A stretch of 35,706 bases of DNA from Gemmatimonadales bacterium (lineage in GTDB: Bacteria; Gemmatimonadota; Gemmatimonadetes; Longimicrobiales; Gaopeijiaceae): positions 1 to 35,706 of the forward strand of contig REBX01000072.1 in NCBI GenBank assembly GCA_007692505.1. Direction: 5' to 3'. Made by a program: the position numbers and the translations under genes. Shown here one piece after another: positions 8,096-18,312 of the stretch; within the stretch, counting starts at the first letter, position 1; every line of letters starts with the position of its first letter. The notes beneath the pieces are model-generated. The model was not told the DNA's origin and ran no database searches. It worked only from the letters and a program-made list of their open reading frames with translations.

Positions 8096-9496
8096 CTACT
8101 TTCCTATACAGAAGCTGGCGAAGAGCCGATCCAGGACCTCCTCCGGGTCGATGACCCCGACCACGCCCTCAAGCGCAGTGGCCGCCTCTCCAAGGTGGGC
8201 CGACGCAGCCTCCGGCGGCACCCCCTCGTCCAGGGCCCGGGCAAAGGCCTCCACCTCGCGGGCCGCAGCACCGATCCCCCGGCGCTGCCGCTCCTGCATG
8301 ACCACCCCGGACGGATCGGGCGCCCCGTCGCCCAGGAGTCCCCCGAAGGCCAGCTCCGCCAGCCGGTCTCGGAGCTCTCCCAGCCCCTGCCCGGTCTCGG
8401 CGGATACAGTGAGCGCCTCGATCCTGTCCGCGCCCCCATCCCCGCTCCGGCCCGTGGCCCCGGCCCGGTCTCGGGCACTTCCGTCGCCAGCCACCCGGTC
8501 CGCCTTCGTCCGTACCCGGAGCACGGGCACCTCCAACCCCTCCACGAAACCCTCCACCTCGGGACCGGCGTCCTCCCCCACCGGCACGCAGAGGAGCACG
8601 CACCTGGCGCCCGCCAGCGCCCGCCGGGCCACCTCGATCCCCTCCCGCTCCACCCCTTGGGCGCCGGCCCGCACCCCCGCCGTATCCACCAGGCGGAAGG
8701 GGAATCCCCGGATGGAGAGGGCCACCTCCAGGGCGTCCCGCGTGGTCCCGGGCTCGGGCGTCACGATGGCCCTCGCCTCCCCGGCCAGCGCATTGAAGAG
8801 GGAGGACTTCCCGGCGTTGGGTGCTCCCGCCAGCACCACCACGGCGCCGTCCCTCAGGAGCATCCCCTCGGGGGCCACCTCCAGGAGCGCCGCCAGCTCG
8901 CCGGCCAGCCCCCGCCCCCGCCGCCCGATCTCCGCCACCGGGATGGGCGCATCGTCCTCCTCGGGAAAGTCGATGTGGTGGGCCAGGGTGGCCTCCAGCC
9001 CGATCAGCGCCTCCCTCAGCCCGGCGATCCGCCTGGAGAGCGCGCCATCGAGCTGGTGGATGGCTACCCGGTGCGCCGCCGGGCTCCGGGCCTCGATGAC
9101 CGCCTTCAGCGCCTCCACCTGCGCGAGGTCGAGCTTGCCGTTCAGCCAGGCCCTGCGCGAGAACTCTCCGGGTTCGGCCCACCGGGCACCGGCGCGCCGC
9201 GCTGCATCCTCCACCAGACGGGGGACCAGGGCGCCTCCGTGGGTGGAGATCTCCACCACGTCCTCGCCGGTGAAGGAGGCCGGGCCCGGGAAGCGTGTGA
9301 CCAGGGCCCGGTCCAGGAGCTCCCCGCTCTCCGGGTCGCATATGGCCCTGAGGGAGGCCCGGCGGGGCTCCGGGAGAGGGGCCTCCGGGGCGAGCCGCCC
9401 CAGCACGACGTCGGCCTTCGCTCCCGAGATCCGCACCACCCCGATGCCACCGGGGCCCGGAGGGGTGGCCACGGCCACGATGGTGTCGGGGTCCAT
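8096..9496 (-). CDS. mnmE: tRNA modification GTPase MnmE (TrmE)
   Basis: DTIVAVATPPGPGGIGVVRISG, GAPNAGKSSLFNALAG, DTAGVR, C-terminal FCIGK. Confidence 0.98.
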   Translation of the reverse strand: MDPDTIVAVATPPGPGGIGVVRISGAKADVVLGRLAPEAPLPEPRRASLRAICDPESGELLDRALVTRFPGPASFTGEDVVEISTHGGALVPRLVEDAARRAGARWAEPGEFSRRAWLNGKLDLAQVEALKAVIEARSPAAHRVAIHQLDGALSRRIAGLREALIGLEATLAHHIDFPEEDDAPIPVAEIGRRGRGLAGELAALLEVAPEGMLLRDGAVVVLAGAPNAGKSSLFNALAGEARAIVTPEPGTTRDALEVALSIRGFPFRLVDTAGVRAGAQGVEREGIEVARRALAGARCVLLCVPVGEDAGPEVEGFVEGLEVPVLRVRTKADRVAGDGSARDRAGATGRSGDGGADRIEALTVSAETGQGLGELRDRLAELAFGGLLGDGAPDPSGVVMQERQRRGIGAAAREVEAFARALDEGVPPEAASAHLGEAATALEGVVGVIDPEEVLDRLFASFCIGK

Positions 9497-9557
9497 GAAG
9501 CCCTCCCCCTCCAGTGAGTGCGCGGGATGAACGGGGCGGAAGCGGCTGTCCGCCGGG

Positions 9558-11333
9558 TCAGGCCTTGGCCGGGGCCGCCGTCTCCGTCTCCTGGCGGGAC
9601 CGGACCTTCTGGCGCTCGTTGGCGATCCACCACGACTGGGGCAGGGTGGCCACGTTCGCGGTGAGGTAGTAGAGGATGAGGCCCGACGGGAAGTTGGCGA
9701 AGATCACCACCATGCCCACCGGGAGCCCCCACATCATGAACTTCATCTGGGGCGGGACCTCGTCCAGGGTCCGCATGGAGATCCACTGGATGAAGAACAT
9801 GGAGATCCCCAGGAGGACCGGGAGGATGAAGTAGGGGTCCCGGGCCGACAGGTCGGGGAGCCAGGCGAAGGGGACGCCCCGGAGCTCGATGGTGTTCTGG
9901 AAGACGAAGAAGAGGGCAATGAGGATGGGGAAGGGCAGGAGCATGGGCCAGCAGCCCGCAAGGGGATTGAACCCGTGCTCCTTGTACAGCTTCATGAGCT
10001 CCTTCTGCATCTTCTCCGGCTGGTCCTTGTACTTCGTCTGGATCTCCTTCAGGAGGGGCTGCACGGCCATGTTACGGAGCTGCGCCTTCATGGCCTTGTG
10101 GTAGAGCGGGAAGAGGACGACCCGCATGAGGATCCCGAAGAGGATGAGGACCCAGCCGTACCCGATGGAGAGGAAGTCGTGGAGGAAGACCAGGAGCCAG
10201 GTGACTGCATTGACGAAGGGCCGGAGGATGGGCCGGAGGAAGGCCCAGCCCACCGGGTTCACCTGCTCCAGGTCGTTCCCCAGGGCCTGCAGCATGGCGT
10301 GGTCCTGCGGGCCCACCAGGAAGCGGTAGGCGAAGGTGCCCCCCGAGCCCACGGACTGGGAGACGGTGACGTCGGCGGTCTCGTCGTCGTCCACCTGCGC
10401 GGGGTCGGCCACCAGCCCGCCCAGGTACCGGGTGGAGCCCTCCACCCCGGTGGGGAGCATGGCCACCAGGAAGTAGCGGCTCTTCACGGCGGCCCAGTGG
10501 AACGGGCCGTCCCGGGACTGGCGGGCCTCCATTCCGGCGATGCCGTCCCGGTCGATGCCGTCCTGCAGGTGGTTCACCACCCACTCCAGGGCGCGGCGGT
10601 CGTCGCTGACATCGGCCTCGTTGTAGGCCAGACCCCGGCCCAGGTCCGTGACCAGGAGCCCCCGCTCGTAACCCCGGACCCGACCCTCCACCCCGATGAT
10701 GTACTGGGCGGGATCGAAGGTGTAGCGGACTTCGAAGACGAAGGGCTCCGTGGGGTGTTCGTAGACGAAGCGCAGGGTGGCGGGATCGTCACCCTCCTCC
10801 AGATCCAGCGACTGAACGTCGGGCTCCACCCGGAAGGAGAGGTTCCGGAGGTCCACCGTGTCGGCGCCCAGGACCAGGCGGTGGCCAAGGAAGCCGGGGC
10901 CGTCGGCGGTGACGAGCTGCACCGGACCCGTCCGGGTGAAGGACTCGTAGCTCAGGAGCTCGGCGGAGCGGATCCGGGCCCCCCGGGTGCTGAACTCGAA
11001 GCGGTAGAGGGGCGAGTTCACCTCCAGGATGCGCTCCGGCCCCTCCATGGCCTCTTCGGGGAGCTCCGGCGGATCCTCCTGCTCGTCCAGCTCCGGGAGG
11101 GTGGGAGGCTGGTCGGCGTCCGGGTCCGCCACGGGGGTGTCCGCCGGCGGGGTGTCGGGGACGTCCGCGTCCTGCGGGGGCGGGGCCTCCTCCTCCACCT
11201 GGGCTGGGGCGTCGGCAGACGGGTCCGTGTCTTCGACCTCGTCCACGGGTGGGGGGGCAAAGAGCAGGTTCGTCCCCACCAGGACGGCCAGCATGAGGAC
11301 GATGGCCAGGAGGAAGCGTGCTTCCGATCTCAT
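9558..11333 (-). CDS. yidC: Membrane protein insertase YidC
   Basis: Large periplasmic domain, then [70 protein letters not shown]. Confidence 0.97.
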   Translation of the reverse strand: MRSEARFLLAIVLMLAVLVGTNLLFAPPPVDEVEDTDPSADAPAQVEEEAPPPQDADVPDTPPADTPVADPDADQPPTLPELDEQEDPPELPEEAMEGPERILEVNSPLYRFEFSTRGARIRSAELLSYESFTRTGPVQLVTADGPGFLGHRLVLGADTVDLRNLSFRVEPDVQSLDLEEGDDPATLRFVYEHPTEPFVFEVRYTFDPAQYIIGVEGRVRGYERGLLVTDLGRGLAYNEADVSDDRRALEWVVNHLQDGIDRDGIAGMEARQSRDGPFHWAAVKSRYFLVAMLPTGVEGSTRYLGGLVADPAQVDDDETADVTVSQSVGSGGTFAYRFLVGPQDHAMLQALGNDLEQVNPVGWAFLRPILRPFVNAVTWLLVFLHDFLSIGYGWVLILFGILMRVVLFPLYHKAMKAQLRNMAVQPLLKEIQTKYKDQPEKMQKELMKLYKEHGFNPLAGCWPMLLPFPILIALFFVFQNTIELRGVPFAWLPDLSARDPYFILPVLLGISMFFIQWISMRTLDEVPPQMKFMMWGLPVGMVVIFANFPSGLILYYLTANVATLPQSWWIANERQKVRSRQETETAAPAKA

Positions 11334-11611
11334 TCCGAATCCGCGTCGTCGGGAGCCGGCGCCTGGGGCGCGTCGACTGCCCGGGGAACGTCTCTGGCAG
11401 GGGGAACCGGGTCGTACCCCTCACCACCGAAGGGATGGCACCGGGCGAACCGGCGCACGAAGAGCCATCCGCCGCGGAGCACGCCGAAGCGCTCCACTGC
11501 CTCGATGGCGTACTGGGAGCAGGTCGGCGTGTAGCGACAGGACGGCGGCGTGTACGGCGAGATGCCGAGCTGGTAGAACCGGATCAGTCCGACCACGATG
11601 CGTCGGAGCAC
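11330..11611 (-). CDS. yidD: Membrane protein insertion efficiency factor YidD
   Basis: [36 protein letters not shown]. Confidence 0.96.
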   Translation of the reverse strand: MLRRIVVGLIRFYQLGISPYTPPSCRYTPTCSQYAIEAVERFGVLRGGWLFVRRFARCHPFGGEGYDPVPPARDVPRAVDAPQAPAPDDADSE

Positions 11612-11991
11612 AGCTGGGTTCCCATGGCGAGGAGCTCGCCCCGAAGGGTCTGGAAGTCCGCATGGTAGGCCGAGGGCCGGGTGCGCACCAGCACCCGGAG
11701 GGGCCGGGCCCCGCCGTGGAGCAGGGGCAGGAGCTCCGTCCGCCCGATCTCCCGGAGCCGCCTCCGGAGGAGGTTCCGCTCCACGATCTCGCGACCGTGC
11801 TTCGGCACCACCAGGCCGTAGCGGCTCCGGGGGCCCTCCTCGGGGAGGGCGAATACCTCCAGGTGACGCCTCCGGATCCTCCGGCCACGCCGGAGGAGCT
11901 GACGGATCTCGGTTCCCTGCCGGACCCGCGCAGAGCGAGGGAGCCGGAGGCGTCCCTCCAGGGGCGGAACCCCCGACCCGTCGTGGCCCAC
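11584..11991 (-). CDS. rnpA: Ribonuclease P protein component
   Basis: [27 protein letters not shown] (RNR motif region) between rpmH and yidD; GTG start; overlaps yidD start by 28 nt. Confidence 0.92.
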   Translation of the reverse strand: MGHDGSGVPPLEGRLRLPRSARVRQGTEIRQLLRRGRRIRRRHLEVFALPEEGPRSRYGLVVPKHGREIVERNLLRRRLREIGRTELLPLLHGGARPLRVLVRTRPSAYHADFQTLRGELLAMGTQLCSDASWSD

Positions 11992-11999
11992 CGGAGGAC

Positions 12000-12149
12000 C
12001 TACTTGGATCCCACCTTCACGGTGAGGCGATGACGCCCCTTCTTGCGGCGACGGTTGAGCGTCTTTCGTCCGGCCTTGGTAGCCATGCGTGCGCGGAAGC
12101 CATGCTTGTTCAGCCGCTTCCGATTCCTGGGCTTGTACGTGGGCTTCAT
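12000..12149 (-). CDS. rpmH: 50S ribosomal protein L34
   Basis: Hand translation: [49 protein letters not shown]. Confidence 0.98.
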   Translation of the reverse strand: MKPTYKPRNRKRLNKHGFRARMATKAGRKTLNRRRKKGRHRLTVKVGSK

Positions 12150-12311
12150 GAGGCCCCCTCCAGAACTGGAGATCGGTGATCGCCCGGCAGGGAGGGCAGG
12201 GTCCGGTGTCCTCCGGGCCGCCTGCTCTCGCTTTCGAGCGAGGTAGGTTCGTGCAGAGCTTGCAAAACTACCGCAAGGGCGGCGGGGGGGTCAAGCGGCC
12301 GGGGGTCCGGA

Positions 12312-12340
12312 TTGACTTTTCCACACCCGGAAAATAGCCT
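12312..12340 (+). promoter_or_regulatory. Putative dnaA promoter with embedded DnaA box
   Basis: TTGACT (12312-12317), 17-bp spacer, TAGCCT (12335-12340); TTTTCCACA at 12317-12325, within inverted repeat TTTTCC-N6-GGAAAA. Confidence 0.5.
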
Positions 12341-12391
12341 TCCCACCCCCCCGGCTCCGGCCCGCCTGCCCCACCCCAGCCGCCTGCCTCC

Positions 12392-13786
12392 ATGGAGCTC
12401 ACCCCACAGGATCTCTGGAGCCAGGTCCTGGACACGATCCGGTCCGGGATGCCGGACCAGTCGTTCCGGACCTGGCTCGTGTCGGCCCGGGCCGTGGGGA
12501 TGACGGAGGACCAACTCCTGGTGGAGGCGCCCACCCAGTTCCATGCGGAGTGGGTGGAGGACAAGTACGGACAGATCCTGGCCGAGGTGCTGGAGTCCAT
12601 CACGGGCCGACGGATGACCGTGTCCTTCGAGCACTCCGGGGTGGGGGACTCGCCTCCGCCCATGCCCGACCTGGCCGTGGAGCCCGAGGCTGGCGCCCCG
12701 GCCCCCAGCTCCGCTCCCCGGACCCGGGAGCCCGCCCACGAACGCACCGGGAGTGCACTGAACGAGCGCTACACCTTCGAGAAGTTCGTGGTGGGAAGCA
12801 ACAACCAGCTGAGTTCTGCCGCTGCCCGGGCCGTGGCAGAGAACCCGGCACGCATGTACAACCCGCTCTTCCTTTACGGAGGCGTGGGGCTGGGCAAGAC
12901 CCACCTCATGCATGCCATCGGCCACGGAATCCTCCACCGGGACCCGGGGCACCGGGTGGCCTACGTGACCAGCGAATACTTCGTGAACGAGCTGGTGAAC
13001 GCCATCCAGACCGGCTCCACCCAGAGCTTCCGTCGCCGCTTCCGGAAGATCGACCTGCTCCTGGTGGACGACGTGCAGTTCATGGTGGGGAAGATGTCCA
13101 CCCAGGAGGAGTTCTTCCACACCTTCAACTCCCTCTACGACGACGGGAAGCAGATCGTCCTCACCAGCGACCGGTCGCCCAAGGACCTCCAGAACCTGGA
13201 GGCCCGCCTTGTGTCCCGGTTCGAGTGGGGGCTGGTGGCCGACATCAACCCGCCGGACTACGAGACCCGCGTGGCCATCCTCCGGAAGAAGGCCGAGGAC
13301 GACAACCTCACCCTGGACGACGAGGTCATCGACTTCATTGCCCGCTCCTGCCGATCGTCCGTGCGGGAGCTGGAGGGAGCCACGCTGAAGCTGCTGGCCT
13401 ACTCCTCCCTTCGACGGGAGGAGATTACGGTGGACCTGGCCCGGCAGGCGCTCCGGGGGATCCTCCGGCAGGGGTCGGAGCCGGGAGGGCCGCCCCGCCT
13501 CACCCCCGAGTCCATCGGCCGCCACGTGGCCGCCGACTGGAACGTGGAGATGTCGGCCCTGGCCTCCCGGCGCCGGACAAAGAACCTCACCGTGCCCCGA
13601 CAGGTGGCCATGTTCCTCATCCGGGAACTCCTGGAGCACTCCCTGGTGGACATCGGCCGGGCCTTCGGGGGTCGGGACCACTCCACCGTCATCCATTCGG
13701 TGCGGAAGGTGGAGGGCGAGATGGAGGAGGACCCGGAGTTCGCAGCCCGGGTCATGCGCCTCCGAAGCGAGCTGGAGGCCCGCTGA
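12392..13786 (+). CDS. dnaA: Chromosomal replication initiator protein DnaA
   Basis: [59 protein letters not shown]-terminal [20 protein letters not shown]. Confidence 0.98.
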   Translation: MELTPQDLWSQVLDTIRSGMPDQSFRTWLVSARAVGMTEDQLLVEAPTQFHAEWVEDKYGQILAEVLESITGRRMTVSFEHSGVGDSPPPMPDLAVEPEAGAPAPSSAPRTREPAHERTGSALNERYTFEKFVVGSNNQLSSAAARAVAENPARMYNPLFLYGGVGLGKTHLMHAIGHGILHRDPGHRVAYVTSEYFVNELVNAIQTGSTQSFRRRFRKIDLLLVDDVQFMVGKMSTQEEFFHTFNSLYDDGKQIVLTSDRSPKDLQNLEARLVSRFEWGLVADINPPDYETRVAILRKKAEDDNLTLDDEVIDFIARSCRSSVRELEGATLKLLAYSSLRREEITVDLARQALRGILRQGSEPGGPPRLTPESIGRHVAADWNVEMSALASRRRTKNLTVPRQVAMFLIRELLEHSLVDIGRAFGGRDHSTVIHSVRKVEGEMEEDPEFAARVMRLRSELEAR

Positions 13787-14135
13787 TGGCTGGGCGCCCG
13801 CCAAGGCCGATCCCCGGCCGCATCCAGCCTTCCGTGGCCCGGGAGAGCCGGTCCCGTGGGGAATTGGGGATAATCCCGTGGAAACACCCTCCGCTTCTCC
13901 ACATTCTGCACGGACCGGTGGAAAGCTCTCCCGAATCCCCGGACCGTCCACCGCTAATCCACAGGGGGGGTCGGAGGGAGGAGAGTGGTGCAGGGCGTCG
14001 CCTTTCCGTATCCTTCCGACGGGTGTTCCACCTTTCCACACCCCCTACTGTTGCTACTGTATCTGTTTCTAAAGGAAGATTAGAAGAGCTTCTCCCCGTG
14101 GAGAGCTCCTTCCAGCCCACCCTTCCGGAGCCGAG
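13787..14135. other. Candidate oriC (dnaA-dnaN spacer)
   Basis: DnaA-box-like 9-mers TTCTCCACA (13895-13903), TAATCCACA (13955-13963), CTTTCCACA (14032-14040); then C-rich linker and trio-like/AT-rich tract 14045-14090; strand flip of flanking genes. Confidence 0.75.
14032..14071 (+). other. Basal-unwinding-like element: DnaA box + C-rich linker + DnaA-trio-like repeats
   Basis: CTTTCCACA-CCCC-CTA CTG TTG CTA CTG TAT CTG TTT CTA. Confidence 0.6.
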
Positions 14136-15251
14136 ATGAACTTCACCATCACCCGCCAGAACCTGCAGAAGGGGCTCGCCGCCGTTTCGGCCACGATCCC
14201 CGGGAAGACCACCCTGCCGGTCCTCTCCAACATCCTCTTCGAGGCCGATGCCGACGGGATCCGGATGAGCGCGACGGACCTGGACGTGGGCGTCCGCATC
14301 CGGGTTCCGGCCGATGTGAAGGAGGCGGGGTCCCTCACGGCGCCGGGGAAGAAGATCCAGGAGATCGCCAGGGAGCTGCCCGACCAGCCCGTTCAGCTGA
14401 ACAGCCGGGGCGACCAGGTGGAGATCCGCTGCGGGAAGAGCCACTTCAAGCTGAACGGGCTGCCGGCCGACGACTTCCCCGAGCTGCCCCAGGTGGGCTT
14501 TGAAGGGGGCTGGACAGCGGAGGGGCGGGATCTCCTCTCCCTCATCCGCCACACCTCCTTCGCCGTGTCCACCGAGGAGAGTCGCCCGGTGCTGAACGGG
14601 GTGCTCTGGGAACTCCGGGACGGAGAGATGCGGATGGTTGCCACGAATGGCCACCGGCTGGCCCGCATGAGGATTCCCGCCGGACCCTCCATGCAGACCA
14701 CCACCCAGCTCATCGTGCCCCCCGATGCCCTGCAGCAGGTCCAGCGTCTCTTCGCCGAGGATGCAGAGGTGTCGGTGGCCCGGGACGGGAACCAGCTGGG
14801 CTTCAGCTCCGGGGGCACCGAGGTCTACACCCGCCTCATCGAGGGCACATACCCCAACTACGAGCAGGTCATTCCCAAGGACAACGACAAGCACGCCTTC
14901 GTGAACCGGAAGGCCCTGGAGTCGGCGGTGAAGCGTGTGGCCGCGGTGGCCAGCGACCAGACCCACCGAATCCGGATGGAGTTCTCCCAGGACCGGATGG
15001 TCTTCAACGTCCTCACCCCGGACCTGGGGGAGGCCCACGACGAGATCGAGGTGGGCTACGACGGCGACCCCATCTCCATCGGGTTCAACGCGAACTACCT
15101 CCTGGAGGTCCTCCGCTACGTGGGCACCGACGAGGTGAAGATGAGCTTCAAGGCCCCGGAGCGGGCAGCCACGGTGGAGCCCATGGGAGGGGAGGACGAC
15201 CAGGTGCCCGACTACCTGTGCCTCGTCATGCCCCTCCGGCTCGCCGACTAG
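14136..15251 (+). CDS. dnaN: DNA polymerase III beta subunit (sliding clamp)
   Basis: MNFTITRQNLQKGLAAVSATIPGKTTLPVLSNILFEADADGIRMSATDLDVG..., C-terminal VMPLRLAD. Confidence 0.98.
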   Translation: MNFTITRQNLQKGLAAVSATIPGKTTLPVLSNILFEADADGIRMSATDLDVGVRIRVPADVKEAGSLTAPGKKIQEIARELPDQPVQLNSRGDQVEIRCGKSHFKLNGLPADDFPELPQVGFEGGWTAEGRDLLSLIRHTSFAVSTEESRPVLNGVLWELRDGEMRMVATNGHRLARMRIPAGPSMQTTTQLIVPPDALQQVQRLFAEDAEVSVARDGNQLGFSSGGTEVYTRLIEGTYPNYEQVIPKDNDKHAFVNRKALESAVKRVAAVASDQTHRIRMEFSQDRMVFNVLTPDLGEAHDEIEVGYDGDPISIGFNANYLLEVLRYVGTDEVKMSFKAPERAATVEPMGGEDDQVPDYLCLVMPLRLAD

Positions 15252-15811
15252 TCGTCGCTACCGGACGCGGCCAGAAGCTCGGCTGCGGTGTAGAGCGAGA
15301 TGAAGGGGTAGCCGGCGTCCTCGATGGTGCGACCGCCCCCTTCCTCCCGGTCCACCAGGGCCAGGACGGCCAGGACCCGGACCCCGTGGGCCTCCACCGC
15401 CTGCACTGCCCGGAGGGAGCTGGACCCGGTGGTGAGGGAATCCTCCACGATGATGGCGGTGGCATCGGAGGGAAGGCCGCCCTCGATCTGTTGGCCCGTG
15501 CCATGGGCCTTGGGCTGCTTCCGCACGGAGAAGGCCTCCATGGGGCGGCCCTCCAGCCAGCTCCGGTGGGCAATGGCACACGCCACGGGATCGGCCCCCA
15601 TGGTGAGACCGCCCACCCATCCGGGGAGGAATCCGGCGCCCTCCAGGACCCGGAAGGCCTCCAGTCCCACCAGGAACTGGCCGGCCGCGCTGAACGTGGT
15701 CCGACGGGCGTCGATGTAGTAGGAAGAACGGGCGCCGCTGGCGAGGACGAAGTCGCCCTTTTCCAGCGAGCGCTCCACGAGGAGGTCCAGGAGCTTCTGA
15801 CGGTGATTCAT
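15248..15811 (-). CDS. pyrE: Orotate phosphoribosyltransferase
   Basis: FVLASGARSSYYIDARRTTF, GGLTMGADPVACAIAH, RKQPKAHGTGQQIEGGL, AIIVEDSLTTGSSSLRAV. Confidence 0.94.
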   Translation of the reverse strand: MNHRQKLLDLLVERSLEKGDFVLASGARSSYYIDARRTTFSAAGQFLVGLEAFRVLEGAGFLPGWVGGLTMGADPVACAIAHRSWLEGRPMEAFSVRKQPKAHGTGQQIEGGLPSDATAIIVEDSLTTGSSSLRAVQAVEAHGVRVLAVLALVDREEGGGRTIEDAGYPFISLYTAAELLAASGSDD

Positions 15812-15817
15812 TCTCAA

Positions 15818-16852
15818 GTGATCTCCAGCTTCCGGGTTCCGGTCAAGGAGGGCGGCGGAGTCCGCCTCCCGGGCCGGCGCCCCTTTGTCCTGTTCCTGAT
15901 CCTCATCCTGGCAGGATTTCTGGTTGCGTGCGAGGACTCCACCACCGAGGTGTCTCCGGGACGGTTCGGGGAGACGGGCGAGATCCGCGTGGATGTGAAC
16001 CGGCCCCTGGCGGGGGGCACCGGGGGCGTGGAGACCGCCCTGGTATGGCGCTCCGACGGGAGATGGGTCCTGGCGGAACGGATTCGCTACCGGGGCGAGA
16101 TGGGAGCGGAACGGGTGGTGAACTCCCGGCTGAACCCCGGCGAGCTGGCGCCGGAGTATGCCTCCCTCATCCGGCAGCTCAACGAGACGGTGGGCCTGCG
16201 CATCGTGGACGAGGTGCCCAGCGACCTGGATCCGGCCTGCGAGCCCCCTCGTTCCACCGTCTCCGTCACCATCGTGGATGCCCTCCGGGATTCGGTGGTC
16301 CGCTGGGACCGCTGCGGCGACGGCGACCTCTTCGACCTCACCCCCGCCGGCGCCGGTCCCGATCCCCAGGCCGCCCGCATCGTGACGGCGGCACAGCTCG
16401 TTCGCTTCTTCACCCTGGGCGACGAGGACCGCTCCGCGTTCCGGGGCTCCATCCCCTTCGCACAGATCGACGCCGGAGAAACCTCGCCGGCGGCCCCTCC
16501 GGAGTCCCTGGTCTTCGTTTCGGACGTGGGGGAGCCTCCGGGGGAATTTGTCCAGTTCTGGACAGAGCACGCCGGATCGGAGGTCTCCCTCCCCCAGGTG
16601 GACTGGAGTCGCGACATGGTCATCGTGGCCAGCACGGGGCCCCGCACCGAGGCCGGTCACCGGTTGAGGGTGGGGAGGGTCCTCCCCGTGGGGACGGCAA
16701 CCCGTGTGGAGGTCCTGGAGGAACGCCCGGGGGATTTCTGTGCTCCTGCGTCCCGGGACACCCACCCGTTCCACATCGTGGTCGCACCCCGAGGCCCCAC
16801 CCCCGTAACCGTGTCCGACCCGCTGGAGAACCGGGTGCCGTGCGGACTCTGA
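15818..16852 (+). CDS. Predicted lipoprotein with PrcB-like C-terminal domain
   Basis: GTG start proposed; RRPFVLFLILILAGFLVACEDS lipobox; C-terminal RDMVIVASTGPRTEAGHRLRVGRVLPVGTATRVEVLEERPGDFCAPASRDTHPFHIVVAPRG resembles the PrcB C-terminal domain. Confidence 0.7.
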   Translation: MISSFRVPVKEGGGVRLPGRRPFVLFLILILAGFLVACEDSTTEVSPGRFGETGEIRVDVNRPLAGGTGGVETALVWRSDGRWVLAERIRYRGEMGAERVVNSRLNPGELAPEYASLIRQLNETVGLRIVDEVPSDLDPACEPPRSTVSVTIVDALRDSVVRWDRCGDGDLFDLTPAGAGPDPQAARIVTAAQLVRFFTLGDEDRSAFRGSIPFAQIDAGETSPAAPPESLVFVSDVGEPPGEFVQFWTEHAGSEVSLPQVDWSRDMVIVASTGPRTEAGHRLRVGRVLPVGTATRVEVLEERPGDFCAPASRDTHPFHIVVAPRGPTPVTVSDPLENRVPCGL

Positions 16853-16868
16853 TCCTGCGGGCCGGCCC

Positions 16869-18305
16869 GTGACCCTTCGTACCCGGTTCGCCCTGGCCCT
16901 GGTGGTCTTCTCGGTGCTCATCACTGCAGGGGGCTCCGCCCTGGCTTGGCAGGTCATGAGCGGTACCCTGGAGGACGAGCTGGACGAGAAGCTGGCCTGG
17001 CTCACCGGCGCCGCTGCCGGAACGGGAATCGTGGGAGAGGACTTCCTGGCAGTGACCCCCGGGCTGGAGGGAGGCACCTTCTGGTCGGCCTTGCAGGCCC
17101 GCTTGAGGGGAATGCAGGACTTTGCCCAGGACGCATACGTCTTTCGCTGGTCCGACTCGGGTGGAGGGCAGGCCCTGGTTACCACCCGTCCGCCGGAGGA
17201 GATCGCCACGGGAACCACGCTCAGGTTCCTGACGGCCTACACGTCCGAGATGGAGCGGGCCCGGACCGAGGGCGCCTCCGCGAGCCCCGTCTTCGAGGAC
17301 GACGACGGCGTGCTCTACAAGTACGGATTTCGCAGGCTGGGCCAGACAGATGCCATGCTTGCAGTACGGGTCCGGGCCGACTTCCTGGAACCCCTGGCCG
17401 AGCTCCGCAGGACCCTGGTGATCGGTGCCGTTGCTGCGGCCCTCCTGGCGGCCCTCCTGGCCCTCTTCCTGGCCGCCAACGTGGTGCGCCCGCTGGAACG
17501 GCTCTCCCGGGCGGCCATCCGAATCCAGCGGGGCCGGTGGGACATTCCGGTGCGGGAGGAACGGGACGACGAGGTGGGCCGTCTGGCCCGGGCCATGGAG
17601 CGGATGCGGAAGGGCGTGGTGCAGCGCGACGAGCAGCTCCGACTCATGCTGGCGCAGGTGGCCCACGAGATCCGGAATCCCCTGGGCGGACTCGAGCTCT
17701 TTGCCGCAGCCGCTGCCGACACCGAGGATCCGGTTGAGCGCAGGCGCCTCATCGGTAGGGTCCGATCGGAGGTGGAGGGGCTGAACACCATCATCAACGA
17801 GTTCCTGGTCTTCGCCCGGCCCCTGGAGCCGAGGATCACCCTCCACGACATTCGGGAGCCCATACGGGAAGGGGTGGACCTGGTGGACGGGGGCGGCGCC
17901 GGCGATGCCCGGGTGGATCTGGAGCTCCCGGAGTACCCCCTCCTGGCCCGTGCCGACCCCGACCACGTGAAGCGGGTGGTCCTGAACCTCCTCCGTAATG
18001 CTGCGGAGGTGGCGGACCGGATCCGGGTCCGGGCCGAGGTCGTCCACGGCGAGGTCCGGGTCACGGTGCGCGACGACGGGCCCGGCGTCCCGGAGGAGCT
18101 CCGGGACCGGATCTTCGAGCCCTTCGTCACGGACCGGGAGCAGGGAGCCGGGCTGGGGCTGGCCATCGTGCAGCGAATCCTGGAGACGAACGGGGGCCGG
18201 ATCGAGCTGGTGGACCCCGAACGGATGGAGCCCGACGACGAGCTTGGGACGGGTGCGGAGTTCCGGGTATATTGGGGCGGATCGGAAGAGCTTCCCGCCT
18301 CCTGA
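16869..18305 (+). CDS. Membrane sensor histidine kinase (HAMP-HisKA-HATPase)
   Basis: Two TMs, HAMP region, MLAQVAHEIRNPLGGLELF (H box), LNLLRNAAEVADR (N box), DDGPGVPEELRDRIFEPFVTDREQGAGLGLAIVQ (G boxes); GTG start. Confidence 0.93.
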   Translation: MTLRTRFALALVVFSVLITAGGSALAWQVMSGTLEDELDEKLAWLTGAAAGTGIVGEDFLAVTPGLEGGTFWSALQARLRGMQDFAQDAYVFRWSDSGGGQALVTTRPPEEIATGTTLRFLTAYTSEMERARTEGASASPVFEDDDGVLYKYGFRRLGQTDAMLAVRVRADFLEPLAELRRTLVIGAVAAALLAALLALFLAANVVRPLERLSRAAIRIQRGRWDIPVREERDDEVGRLARAMERMRKGVVQRDEQLRLMLAQVAHEIRNPLGGLELFAAAAADTEDPVERRRLIGRVRSEVEGLNTIINEFLVFARPLEPRITLHDIREPIREGVDLVDGGGAGDARVDLELPEYPLLARADPDHVKRVVLNLLRNAAEVADRIRVRAEVVHGEVRVTVRDDGPGVPEELRDRIFEPFVTDREQGAGLGLAIVQRILETNGGRIELVDPERMEPDDELGTGAEFRVYWGGSEELPAS

Positions 18306-18312
18306 AGGGACC

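Noticed and set aside
7415-9517. 700-aa + strand ORF
   Set aside because: Antisense to mnmG/acyP/mnmE; Pro/His/Gly-rich composition typical of antisense frames in GC-rich DNA.
9975-11534. 519-aa + strand ORF
   Set aside because: Antisense to yidC/yidD, no domain-like sequence.
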